NCBI GenBank assembly: GCA_024742495.1
Contig: JANSYJ010000002.1
Span: forward strand, 372,001-436,000
From: Bacteroidota bacterium
GTDB lineage: Bacteria; Bacteroidota; Bacteroidia; Flavobacteriales; Schleiferiaceae
DNA: 64,000 bases
Direction: 5' to 3'
Of the stretch, positions 27,261 to 35,793 are shown in pieces. The number at the start of each line of letters is the position of its first letter. Within the stretch, counting starts at the first letter, position 1. Made by a program: the position numbers and the translations under genes. The notes under the pieces are model-generated. The model searched no databases, was not told the DNA's origin, and saw nothing but the letters and a program-made list of their open reading frames with translations.

Positions 27261-29288
27261 ATGCTCGCTAATTCTGTGTCGCTTAAGGCACTGCTATTTT
27301 ATTTCTTTTTAGCCTCATTTTCTATGAAGGCTCAAACTGATTCCCTTTGTATAAAAAGTGCGGCAGTGCTTAAAATGTCAGAGGATTATCATTTTGCAGC
27401 CCCCAAGCGAGATTCGGCCTTTTCGGCCTTAGTTTACGATAAGTTTATCACCAAACTAAGTGGTGGCCTGGCCTTTTTTACCCAGGAAGATTTGATTCAA
27501 TTAGAAAACTGGCGCTATCAATTGGTAGATGATGAACAAGCCCCCTGTTCCTTGAAAACCAAGGCGGTTGGCATTTACCGCGCTCGTATGAAAGCTCTTT
27601 TGGACCTACTATCGACCGAGTCGAATCGGGTTCCAAGTCTTAATGAAGAAGCTTTTTACAAAAGCATAAGTGAAGGTAACTATGCGGATGAGTCAGAATG
27701 GAAGCAGCATTGGCAGTCCTATTTAAAGCTTCGGGTATTGTGGGCGGTTTACGAAGACAGTATTGTTAATCCATCTACAGAAGTGCTTAAAGATTGGAAA
27801 TACCGAGTTTGTCAAAATATTTCCTGTCGTATTCAAAATCAGGTCGATAACTTCGAAGCAATAGAGACTTTTGTAGAGGAGCAATACTTGCGTGCCTTAT
27901 GTAAGGCTATCGATCCACATACTAGTTATTTCAATCGTTTTGACATGCAAAGCTTTGAGCGGTCTCTATCGCGAAATGCCCTTTCTTATGGTTTTGAGAT
28001 TTATAGAAATCAGTCTGGCGAGATCGAGATTTACAAGATTATTCCCGGCAGTCCCGCATGGCGGAGCAATCAACTAAATGAGGGCGACATCCTATTGGGA
28101 GCAGCCAACACTTCCATTGAAGGGGATGACTTTTCCTGCATGCCAATGGCGGATATTTTGAAAATGGTAGAAGGAGAGGATACCATTCGTACCGATTTTA
28201 AAATTCGTAAGAAAAGTGGCGAAACGATTACAGTATCTTTACCAAAGGAGAAATTGGCGGTAGAGGAAAACCTCATAGAAAGCTTTATCCTCGAGGGAGA
28301 TCATAAAGTCGGCTATATATATCTGCCTTCATTTTATGAGTCGGAGGAATCGTATTCTTCAGGCAGCGGTTGTGCGGTAGACGTGAGCAATGCCCTAATC
28401 CGTTTAAAGCGACAAGGAGCGGAAGCTTTAATTTTTGATCTCCGCAATAATGGCGGAGGTGCCATGTATGAAGCCCTTCGCTTAGCCGGTATATTTGTTG
28501 ATTATGGGGCGCTTACTATTTTCTCAAATGGAGTGCAGGTGCAAACTTTAAAGGATATGGACCGCGGTTATATCTTTGGAAAACCGATGGTGGTTTTGGT
28601 GAATTCCTACAGTGCTTCTGCTTCCGAACTATTTGCTTCTGCCCTTCAAGATCGCAACCGAGCTTTGATTGTAGGTAGTCCTACCTTTGGGAAGTCTACC
28701 CTTCAAAATATTGTTCCGCTTTTAAGCTATCATAATCGAGACACCAGCGTAATTCCCGCCAGTTATTTAAAGCTTACTACCGGCGCTTTTTTCCGGGTAA
28801 CCGGTGAAACTCACCAAAAAGAGGGCGTAATTCCCGATATAATTTTACCCAATGCAGTGGATTTTAGCAATTCACGTGAGTCCTCAGAAATATCAGCCCT
28901 AGACTTTGATGCGATAAAGAAGAAGACCTATTACTTTCCAGCCAAAGCCCTACCTGTTGAGGACTTAAAGACAAAAAGTAGAGCTCGCTTGGAGCAGGAT
29001 AGTTCTTGGCAATTATTATTGAAGCAAGATTTAGAAGTAGATGAGAATTATAAAATTCCCTTAAGTTATGCCGGCTTTAGAAAGTATATGGAAAATGATG
29101 AGCAGACTCTATTTGTCGATCATGCGTCTAAACTTCCTTTTAGGGTATCAAGCTTAAAGCTGATGTTTTCTTATCAACCAGAGGAAGATGAACAAAGCAA
29201 GGCCAGCCGAAAGTCTATTGAAAGAGATCCTTATATCTCTGAATCCTATTTTATTCTTAAAGATTTAATCCAATCAAATATCAAGTAA
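27261..29288 (+). CDS. Secreted S41 (C-terminal processing) peptidase
   Basis: A 675-residue protein; ATG at 27261 is preferred over an upstream TTG at 27234 because it starts a clean signal peptide ending near MKA-QTD. A PDZ domain lies around IIPGSPAWRSNQLNEGDILLGA. The S41 core has IFDLRNNGGGAMYEALRLAG and NSYSASASELFASALQ (Ser 451-455 carries the nucleophile), with K478 in GSPTFGKSTLQN as general base, so the Ser-Lys dyad is intact. N-terminal DPHTSYF is also a family mark. It cuts C-termini of exported proteins. The next gene starts inside its stop codon (TAATG), coupling the two. Confidence 0.9.
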   Translation: MLANSVSLKALLFYFFLASFSMKAQTDSLCIKSAAVLKMSEDYHFAAPKRDSAFSALVYDKFITKLSGGLAFFTQEDLIQLENWRYQLVDDEQAPCSLKTKAVGIYRARMKALLDLLSTESNRVPSLNEEAFYKSISEGNYADESEWKQHWQSYLKLRVLWAVYEDSIVNPSTEVLKDWKYRVCQNISCRIQNQVDNFEAIETFVEEQYLRALCKAIDPHTSYFNRFDMQSFERSLSRNALSYGFEIYRNQSGEIEIYKIIPGSPAWRSNQLNEGDILLGAANTSIEGDDFSCMPMADILKMVEGEDTIRTDFKIRKKSGETITVSLPKEKLAVEENLIESFILEGDHKVGYIYLPSFYESEESYSSGSGCAVDVSNALIRLKRQGAEALIFDLRNNGGGAMYEALRLAGIFVDYGALTIFSNGVQVQTLKDMDRGYIFGKPMVVLVNSYSASASELFASALQDRNRALIVGSPTFGKSTLQNIVPLLSYHNRDTSVIPASYLKLTTGAFFRVTGETHQKEGVIPDIILPNAVDFSNSRESSEISALDFDAIKKKTYYFPAKALPVEDLKTKSRARLEQDSSWQLLLKQDLEVDENYKIPLSYAGFRKYMENDEQTLFVDHASKLPFRVSSLKLMFSYQPEEDEQSKASRKSIERDPYISESYFILKDLIQSNIK

Positions 29289-30313
29289 TGCGAAACCTTT
29301 TTGCTTTAATACTGGCCTGCGGCCTTTTCGGAACGATAACGGCCCAAGAAACCCAGGCGGCGGCAGCCTATATGGCAGAAATTAATGAGGCTGTTGATGA
29401 CACCCAAGGTGAAACTTGGCGCTATCTAAAGGCGGCTACTCGAGGGCGAAGTGCTAGAACCTTGGAGCGCAAGCGTGGTGCCCTTATCGATGAAATGGGA
29501 GACGTGATAGAGAAGGTCCGTGAAATAGAGGGCTTTAAAGGCAATAAGGATTACCAAAAGGAAGTGCTCAATTATTTAGAACTAACCCATATTGTGATTC
29601 GTGAAGATTATTCAAAAATTATGGATTTAGAGGATATCGCCGAACAATCTTACGATGATATGGAGGCCTATCTTCTAGCAAAGGAAATTGCAAGTCAAAA
29701 AATGGATAGCGCCTTTGCTATTTTCCAAAATGCACAAAAAGCTTTCGCTGAAAAGCATGGAGTAGAACTTGTGGAAGGCGAGCGTTCGCGCCGTGAAGAA
29801 AAGATTGCCAAAGCGAGCGAGGCCTTGTCCTATTACAATACGATTTTCTTAATCTTTTTTAGAGCAAATGTGCAGGAGCAATACGTTGTTGATGCCATGA
29901 ATCGAAATGATTTAGTGAGTCTCGAACAAAGCATTAACGCCATGAAAAGTGCCACTCAAATGGCGAAGGAATCCCTGGATACAGTTTCTAAGTTTAAGGG
30001 GGATCCTAAGTTAATTGTGGCGGCGATGCAGATGCTAGACTTCTACGAAAAAGAGGCGGAGCAGGACTTTCCAAAGGTGGTAGATTTTTATTTGAAGAAA
30101 GACAGCTTTGAGCGTTTGGCTAAACAAATGGAATCTAAAAAGCAAAGTGACTTGAGTAAAGAGGAAATTAACGCCTATAACAAGGCCGTTAATGAATACA
30201 ATGGTATGATACCAAGCTTTAATCGCTTAAGTGAGCGGACTAATGAAAAACGAGCGCAAATGCACGAGCGCTGGGAAGATCGTTTGGAAGAGTTTTTTGA
30301 CGCTCACTCCTAA
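29288..30313 (+). CDS. Exported helical protein of unknown function
   Basis: A 341-residue protein with a signal peptide ending near ITA-QET and then almost continuous charged helix (many Lys, Glu and Gln), consistent with a coiled-coil or TPR-like helical bundle. No family was recognised. Its ATG overlaps the stop of the S41 protease gene by one base, so it is probably a partner, adaptor or substrate of that protease. Confidence 0.65.
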   Translation: MRNLFALILACGLFGTITAQETQAAAAYMAEINEAVDDTQGETWRYLKAATRGRSARTLERKRGALIDEMGDVIEKVREIEGFKGNKDYQKEVLNYLELTHIVIREDYSKIMDLEDIAEQSYDDMEAYLLAKEIASQKMDSAFAIFQNAQKAFAEKHGVELVEGERSRREEKIAKASEALSYYNTIFLIFFRANVQEQYVVDAMNRNDLVSLEQSINAMKSATQMAKESLDTVSKFKGDPKLIVAAMQMLDFYEKEAEQDFPKVVDFYLKKDSFERLAKQMESKKQSDLSKEEINAYNKAVNEYNGMIPSFNRLSERTNEKRAQMHERWEDRLEEFFDAHS

Positions 30314-30357
30314 TTCAAAAAAAAAATACCAAGAAAAAGCAAACTTTTAATGAAGGA

Positions 30358-30522
30358 TTAACCTCTCTTTCCACAATGGTAATTACTGAGGTGAAAATCC
30401 TGGAAATCGCAATTTAGAAATTGACAATCCTCATAGGCTCCTTTGGGAAGAGACTGTTTTGTGAAGTTGAGGTTTCGAAAATTTTTATCGCAGAAGTATT
30501 CTATAGGCTGATTGGACTGCAA
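30358..30522 (-). pseudogene. Relic of a second pentapeptide-repeat gene
   Basis: Reading the minus strand from TTG at 30522 gives a 54-residue frame ending at TAA (30358-30360). From EYFC at 30501 it aligns with the first residues of the intact pentapeptide protein at 26952: over 42 positions 24 are identical, including EYFC, YEDC/YEAC, FLNC and FQD-HLS. After the matched block the frame reads HCGKRG and stops, whereas the intact gene goes on for 148 residues. No ATG is present. It is therefore a truncated, diverged duplicate 3.6 kb from its relative, lying antisense in the gap after the S41 partner gene. Confidence 0.75.
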
Positions 30523-30744
30523 ATATGCGGAATATTGATTGGCCTTTATCCGATCCGCTGAGCCTTTAATTGGGGTTTATTCCTTAGTACCTTCATGCTA
30601 AATGGCTTTTAAGGGCCAATTTTTAATAGGGCTTTTGGCTTATAATTACCGATAATCGAAAAAAACCAACCGTTTATCTATAAACTTGGGCCTTTGGTGT
30701 TCGTTTAACACTTGCTTCTTTCTGATTTTCATATATTTACTGCC

Positions 30745-30838
30745 TTATTTAACAGGGCTTTAAAATAAACTTGCTTTTGGGGTAATAGAAGGCAAGACAT
30801 AATCCCGACTTATTCGAAAGAGCAGGTCGGGATTTTTT
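30745..30838 (+). ncRNA. Candidate small RNA or leader with terminator
   Basis: A promoter-like pair, TTG at 30712-30714 and TATATTTA at 30732-30739 (one mismatch to TAnnTTTG, spacer 17), would start transcription near 30745. Downstream are two hairpins: CTTGCTTTT/GAAGGCAAG at 30770-30796 with a 9-base loop, and a terminator at 30801-30838. The 94-base product has no reading frame. It could be an independent small RNA, or an attenuated leader of the LruC-domain gene whose ATG is 88 bases further on. Confidence 0.4.
30801..30838 (+). terminator. Rho-independent terminator upstream of the LruC gene
   Basis: Perfect 9-base stem AATCCCGAC/GTCGGGATT with a 16-base loop, followed by a run of six T. 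It stands nearly 490 bases after the previous plus-strand gene, which suggests a separate short transcript ends here. Confidence 0.75.
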
Positions 30839-30925
30839 GACTTTAATCTTTAATAATTTACCCTTAATCGAATTTTTAAAGCGAGTGTTTAATGAGAGTC
30901 TAGTTTAGCCTCATATTCTTTTACT

Positions 30926-32662
30926 ATGAAAACGCCAAACAACATTTTTCTCTTGATTTTCGCCCTAGTTCTTGGGACTGCTTGCGAAGAGAAAGAGTAC
31001 GATTCTTCGGATAGTTCTGCAGCAGTTGATCATATGGAAGCGCTCAAAGTAGCTTCCGGTTTTGATTGGTCAGCCAGTTTAAATGGCAAGATTAGAGTAG
31101 CTTTCCAAAACCCGGATAACATTTCTGTGGACCGTGAGTTCGTGTACCTTACTGATAAAGATGGTGCCATTTTGGAGAAAACTCAAGTAGCTGATTTAGA
31201 TGCTTCTTTTAAAGTAGAACTTCCCGCTAATGGCGAACACTATATTTCCTTTCCCTACACCGGGCAGTCTTGGAAAATTGATGGACCAGGAGATTACAAC
31301 TTTCAAGTTAGTGCTTCAGGATCTAATAAGAATGGGAAAACTGCTTCTGTAGGTTCTTGTACGGTTTGTGCCAGCCCCATTGAAAATAATTTAGCGGAGC
31401 TACCGGTTATAAATGCTAACAGTTTCAGTATAGTTTCCGAAACCCAGGTGCCAGGCTGGGAAACCACTGCTCCGGATGGGAAAATTGAAATTTGGTCAAC
31501 TGGCTTTAACGGCGTTCCTTCACAAGAAGGGAATCAGTTTTTTGAAATTAATGCTAATAATTACCCCAATGCTGCCCTTTACCAGTCTTTGTGTTTAGAG
31601 CCAGGTTCCAGCATTCGTTGGTCCGTGTATCACCGTGCTCGTCAAGGTGTTGATGTTGCTCGCGTTCGCATTGGCGCTACCGTTTCAACAGCAACCGAAG
31701 TAGGATTAATGGCAGATGGTACTAGTGCCTGGGGTTACCACTCTGGTGTGTATCAAGTGCCAGCCGGACAGGTAACTACCGTATTTGTATTTGAGTCTGT
31801 AAGCACCGGAAGTGGCAACGGTTCCGTAGGAAATTTCTTGGATAACTTCCGTATCGAATGTGATGAGGATGGCGATGGAGTAGCTGATTCTCAGGATGAT
31901 TATCCTCAAGATGCCAGTCGTGCCTACCGCAGTTATTTCCCCAGTGCTGGAAATCAAATTTTAGCTTTCGAAGATTTATGGCCAGGAAAAGGTGATTACG
32001 ATTTTAATGACTTAGTGCTTACCCAAAAAGTGGAAATAGCTCGCAATGCCGATAATGAATTGGTGGACGCAAAGTTTGCCATAAGTATCGATGCGATTGG
32101 AGCAGGACATAATAATGGTATTGGACTTTTGTTACGCAAGCAGGATAAGACCATTCTTAATGGAGAGAAAACGAGCACCATAAGCGGCGATATTGCCAAT
32201 GATGCCTCTAATGACAATGGTTTTATTTTAAGCTCTAATGTTTACAGTGATATTAGCGAGTACTACCAAAACAATGGTGTGGGACCAAGCTTAACGCCAG
32301 ATACCCTGAAGTTCACGGTTAACTTTAAGTCGGGTGTAACCGTTAATTTCATTCCAGAATTGTATTTATTCCGTTCTAATAATCGCGGTCTTGAAGTTCA
32401 CCGTCCAGGATTTAGTGGCAGTGCTGCTTTTGACAATACCTTGGCCAATACCATTGATGATAATGGCGACTTTAAAACCGCCGACGGTTTACCTTGGGCC
32501 ATTGAGATAGTGAGCGCTAATGATTATGATCATCCTTTGGAAAGAATTGACATGGTGGAAGCCTTCCCTCAGTTTCAAACTTGGGCCACATCGGGCGGGA
32601 GCCAAAACCAAAGCTGGTACGACTTCCCAGCGGTAGAAAAAATATTTGACATCGCTAATTAG
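30926..32662 (+). CDS. LruC domain-containing lipoprotein
   Basis: A 578-residue surface lipoprotein (signal ending at LGTAC20). Residues 150-310 look like a carbohydrate-binding-type beta sandwich (SLCLEPGSSIRWSVYHRAR). DEDGDGVADSQDDYP is a thrombospondin type 3-like calcium loop. It leads into the LruC domain, recognised by FEDLWPGKGDYDFNDLVL and a long C-terminal beta region ending in WYDFPAVEKIF. LruC proteins are common in Bacteroidota and mostly uncharacterised. The gene has its own terminator; TAGTTTAG at 30901-30908 is a one-mismatch -7 element. Confidence 0.85.
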   Translation: MKTPNNIFLLIFALVLGTACEEKEYDSSDSSAAVDHMEALKVASGFDWSASLNGKIRVAFQNPDNISVDREFVYLTDKDGAILEKTQVADLDASFKVELPANGEHYISFPYTGQSWKIDGPGDYNFQVSASGSNKNGKTASVGSCTVCASPIENNLAELPVINANSFSIVSETQVPGWETTAPDGKIEIWSTGFNGVPSQEGNQFFEINANNYPNAALYQSLCLEPGSSIRWSVYHRARQGVDVARVRIGATVSTATEVGLMADGTSAWGYHSGVYQVPAGQVTTVFVFESVSTGSGNGSVGNFLDNFRIECDEDGDGVADSQDDYPQDASRAYRSYFPSAGNQILAFEDLWPGKGDYDFNDLVLTQKVEIARNADNELVDAKFAISIDAIGAGHNNGIGLLLRKQDKTILNGEKTSTISGDIANDASNDNGFILSSNVYSDISEYYQNNGVGPSLTPDTLKFTVNFKSGVTVNFIPELYLFRSNNRGLEVHRPGFSGSAAFDNTLANTIDDNGDFKTADGLPWAIEIVSANDYDHPLERIDMVEAFPQFQTWATSGGSQNQSWYDFPAVEKIFDIAN

Positions 32663-32683
32663 CAGGAAATTAAAAGAATATTT

Positions 32684-32720
32684 AAATCCCGATAATGCTT
32701 TTCATTATCGGGATTTTTTT
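32684..32720 (+). terminator. Rho-independent terminator after the LruC gene
   Basis: AAATCCCGATAATG pairs perfectly with CATTATCGGGATTT around a 5-base loop and runs into seven T. It ends the LruC transcript. It also shows that the next gene cannot start upstream of this point, since translation would have to cross the terminator. Confidence 0.9.
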
Positions 32721-32792
32721 GTGCTCGCCGATAACTCATTGATGTGGAGGATGATCAGTATTTTTTTTAGTTTAGAGCAAAAATCAATCGCA

Positions 32793-34643
32793 ATGTTTCA
32801 GAGAATTATCGGACTGTGTCTTCTTAGTCTATGTTTTTCAGTGGGTCAAGTCAAAGCTAGTCACATCGTAGGAGGAGAGATATACTGGGAGTGTGCCGGC
32901 AATAATCAATACATCTTTTCGCTGGTTGTCTATCATGATTGTACTGGCCCCGCGATATCAACAAATGCGCAAATTATTAATGGTCCGGCAGGGAATATTA
33001 TTTGCACGCATATTCCGATCTTAACCTCCACTATGTCGAATAGTTGCTCTTCTTCCGCCTGCGCAACTACCCGAACGGTGTACAGAAGCAATTCTGTTTC
33101 ATTAAATGGTACTCCTCCAGCAGGTGGGTGGGAATTCTCCTGGTCCTCTTGCTGTAAGTATAGCTATGAAAATGCGCCCGGGACAAATGGTATTTACCTC
33201 AGGGCAAAAATGTACCCATATCAAGTGCCAGGCAGTAGCGGCCCCCTAAATGCTAGCGCCTGCTACGATAATGCACCGGTTTTTGGTCAAAGTCGCGAGA
33301 TGGTTGTTTCTGATGGATTGTTTGAGTTTAATCATCAGGCCATGGATTTTGACCAAGACTCTATAGTGGTTGAGTTTGCAGATGTACTTACTGCTTCTAA
33401 CACTCCAGCCGCTTTTAATGCTGGATATAGCAGTAATGCACCTTTTCCAGATCAAACTGAAAATCCGCTAAATGGTCCAAATCAACTGGATCCCATCAAT
33501 GGCTTAATTAGCTTAGAAACTTACGGGGCTACTAATGGATTTTACCAGAATGCCTTGGTGATTAAGTCGTATCGAAATAAGCAGCTAATAGCTGAGGTCT
33601 TCCGCGAATTGCCAGTCCGCTTTGTATCGCCTTGGGCCTTTGGGCAAAATAATCCTCCAAGCTTCGCTATTGATACCGTCGCTTATCCGTTTATTAAACA
33701 ACAAGGTAGCACCTATCGTATAGCAGCGCGAAATAATGATACCATTGATTTCAATATCCTAGTGCAGGATTTGGATATAAACAGCACTACAGGGCTCCCT
33801 CAAACATTTTGTGTTAGCGCCAATGGAACAAGGATTAATTCTAGTAATCCAGGTATTCCGAGCGGTTGTCCGCAAGGTGGGCCTTGCGCCACTTTAAACC
33901 CCTACAGCGCTAGCTACTGTGGGTCTTTAAATGAGTATTATAATTTTAATTGGCTTGCCCAATGCAATCTATTAAGTGCAGGCCTGCAAGGAAGAACCAC
34001 TTATGCCTTTTATATTGAGGCGACCGATCAAGCTTGTCCCTATCCTAAAACTGGGGGTATCACCATTTTGGTTGATCTTTATCCATCGGCTTATCAAGGT
34101 CCGCTTTTATCGGTTGCTGGAGGTAATGTAAATGGCGATTTGGATTTGCAATGGACTGCTAGCCAATCGCAAGCGAGCTCGCCATTTGATAATTATATCC
34201 TTTATGGAAATAGCGGACCGGGCACGCCATTCTTCGCTATTGATAGTTTAAGTAATCGCAATACCACTCAGCTATCCTTAAGTGGTCAAGCTTTTCCCGC
34301 GGAGTATTTTATTACCGAGGTGAGCGGTTCTTGTGGTACACCATCAGCGCCAAGCGATACCATAAGCTCTAGCGTTTTACTTTCCATGACCAATGCGAGC
34401 TTCTTTCCCTTTGAAGTTTATCCGCAACCAACGAAATCGAGCTTAAATATTAAGGCAAGTAGCTTAGCTGGTGAATTGGAGAAAGCTAGTATTTACGACC
34501 TAAGTGGTTCGAAATTGGAGGAATACGATTTGTCCCAACACGATTCTCAATGGACCATAGCAATTAGTCAAGCCAAAGGCGTTTATATGCTTGTGCTGGA
34601 AGGAGCCGGGCAAAGCTATCGAAAGCGTATCGTACTGAACTAA
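32793..34643 (+). CDS. Secreted adhesin-like protein with T9SS sorting domain
   Basis: A 616-residue protein; ATG at 32793 gives MFQRIIGLCLLSLCFSVG with cleavage near VKA-SHI. The mature N-terminus HIVGGEIYWECAGNNQYIFSLVVYHDCTG is the standard opening of large Bacteroidota gliding-associated or PKD-like surface proteins. Many Cys pairs (CSSSAC, CCKYS) suggest disulfides. Residues from about 480 look like a fibronectin-type domain, and FEVYPQPTKSSLNIKAS starts the T9SS sorting domain. This is a short member of a family often above 1000 residues. A role in adhesion or cell-surface structure is inferred. Confidence 0.8.
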   Translation: MFQRIIGLCLLSLCFSVGQVKASHIVGGEIYWECAGNNQYIFSLVVYHDCTGPAISTNAQIINGPAGNIICTHIPILTSTMSNSCSSSACATTRTVYRSNSVSLNGTPPAGGWEFSWSSCCKYSYENAPGTNGIYLRAKMYPYQVPGSSGPLNASACYDNAPVFGQSREMVVSDGLFEFNHQAMDFDQDSIVVEFADVLTASNTPAAFNAGYSSNAPFPDQTENPLNGPNQLDPINGLISLETYGATNGFYQNALVIKSYRNKQLIAEVFRELPVRFVSPWAFGQNNPPSFAIDTVAYPFIKQQGSTYRIAARNNDTIDFNILVQDLDINSTTGLPQTFCVSANGTRINSSNPGIPSGCPQGGPCATLNPYSASYCGSLNEYYNFNWLAQCNLLSAGLQGRTTYAFYIEATDQACPYPKTGGITILVDLYPSAYQGPLLSVAGGNVNGDLDLQWTASQSQASSPFDNYILYGNSGPGTPFFAIDSLSNRNTTQLSLSGQAFPAEYFITEVSGSCGTPSAPSDTISSSVLLSMTNASFFPFEVYPQPTKSSLNIKASSLAGELEKASIYDLSGSKLEEYDLSQHDSQWTIAISQAKGVYMLVLEGAGQSYRKRIVLN

Positions 34644-34673
34644 GCGAATTATTGCAGTAAAAAACACAGTATA

Positions 34674-34719
34674 AAGCCTGCATCTTTTGTCATAAGTGGC
34701 AAGGATGCAGGCTTATTTT
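34674..34719. terminator. Hairpin terminator between convergent genes
   Basis: An 11-base perfect stem AAGCCTGCATC/GATGCAGGCTT with a 19-base loop lies 30 bases after the adhesin gene stop and 45 bases before the end of the convergent minus gene. The trailing T run is short (ATTTTG), so termination strength is uncertain. Confidence 0.6.
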
Positions 34720-34764
34720 GTACGGACGGCCTTGGAAGGCGATCTTAGTTGGTGGATTATTTAC

Positions 34765-35703
34765 TTAATTGCTGGAATCTTTCTTGACGTAGGCATGTTG
34801 ATTTTTCAGATTAACCAAGCAATTGGGACCGAAGATTTGATAAACCGAAAGGCCCCAACCTTCTACATGTAGGAATAATAGATTTTTATCAATCCAATAA
34901 AGGGTTTTATCGCGATACCAATTGCTGCGCGCTTGATTGTAATTGGCAATCATTTTTCCTTTGCCATTTTTTTTGAGAATTAGCTTTTTGGCGCTGCTTT
35001 CTTCTGCTACCGCGATGGCCTTAAAGTTATTTGGTAAGAGAGACTGAACCGTAGATGAAGGCGAAAAGTAAAATGATCCCTCCAGGGTTTCTAGACCTTG
35101 TTCCCTTTGTTGGTGGGCATTGTAAACTATGTTTTTATTTGGCAGCTCTTTTTTGAGGGATTCCTTGAGGGCCGATTCAAAAGAAGTCCACAAGCCCAGT
35201 TTTTCCAATTGGCGAACATGGCCTGCGCTATTAATGGCATAATTGTAAGAAAACAGAATGTACTCCGAAAGCTCTAAGGTGTAATTGATTTGTCCATAGG
35301 TGCAATAATCCTGCAGGGCGACAAGTAGCAGGGAGTCTTTGTAATTGTGCTGCTTTTTATAGCCGTAGAGCAGGAGCTTATAACCGGGGATGTGTTTTTG
35401 GTCCTCCTTTTTGGCCCAGTGCCTCGGCATAATTTCATGAATGCCCTCCTGCTGCAGGCTAAGACTAAAGGCCGGTGAAATACGGATCGCTTCTCTGCAG
35501 CCGATAGTCATTTCTGCATTGCCCTGTTTGTAGCGGTAGCCTTCCGAATTGAATTCTATGCTTTGAATGGAGTCTACCCTTAATTCATAATTGTAGTAAT
35601 CGGGAAAATTGGCGAAGAAAGCCTGGGCTTGTCCAAAACTGCTGGACCATGAAAGAGCGAATAAGCAAGATAAAATGAAGGGGTAAAAACTTGGCAGGCG
35701 CAT
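34765..35703 (-). CDS. Secreted protein of unknown function
   Basis: A 312-residue protein with a signal peptide (cleavage near SFG-QAQ). I recognise no family. It is basic and Tyr-rich, with beta-type segments such as YELRVDSIQSIEFN and TLYWIDKNLLFLHVEGWGLSVYQIF near the C-terminus. It has its own promoter region and convergently faces the adhesin gene. Confidence 0.6.
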   Translation of the reverse strand: MRLPSFYPFILSCLFALSWSSSFGQAQAFFANFPDYYNYELRVDSIQSIEFNSEGYRYKQGNAEMTIGCREAIRISPAFSLSLQQEGIHEIMPRHWAKKEDQKHIPGYKLLLYGYKKQHNYKDSLLLVALQDYCTYGQINYTLELSEYILFSYNYAINSAGHVRQLEKLGLWTSFESALKESLKKELPNKNIVYNAHQQREQGLETLEGSFYFSPSSTVQSLLPNNFKAIAVAEESSAKKLILKKNGKGKMIANYNQARSNWYRDKTLYWIDKNLLFLHVEGWGLSVYQIFGPNCLVNLKNQHAYVKKDSSN

Positions 35704-35793
35704 AATAATCTTTCGATGATGTATTCAAATTACGTTCCAAAAATAGGAGGATCTAATTTGATTGGCAGGAGCCTTTGTTTTCACCCTAGCAGC

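Noticed and set aside
32646-32792. N-terminal extension of the adhesin-like gene upstream of ATG 32793
   Set aside because: The extension would cross a perfect terminator hairpin (32684-32720) and puts a charged stretch before the signal peptide; ATG 32793 gives a clean signal.
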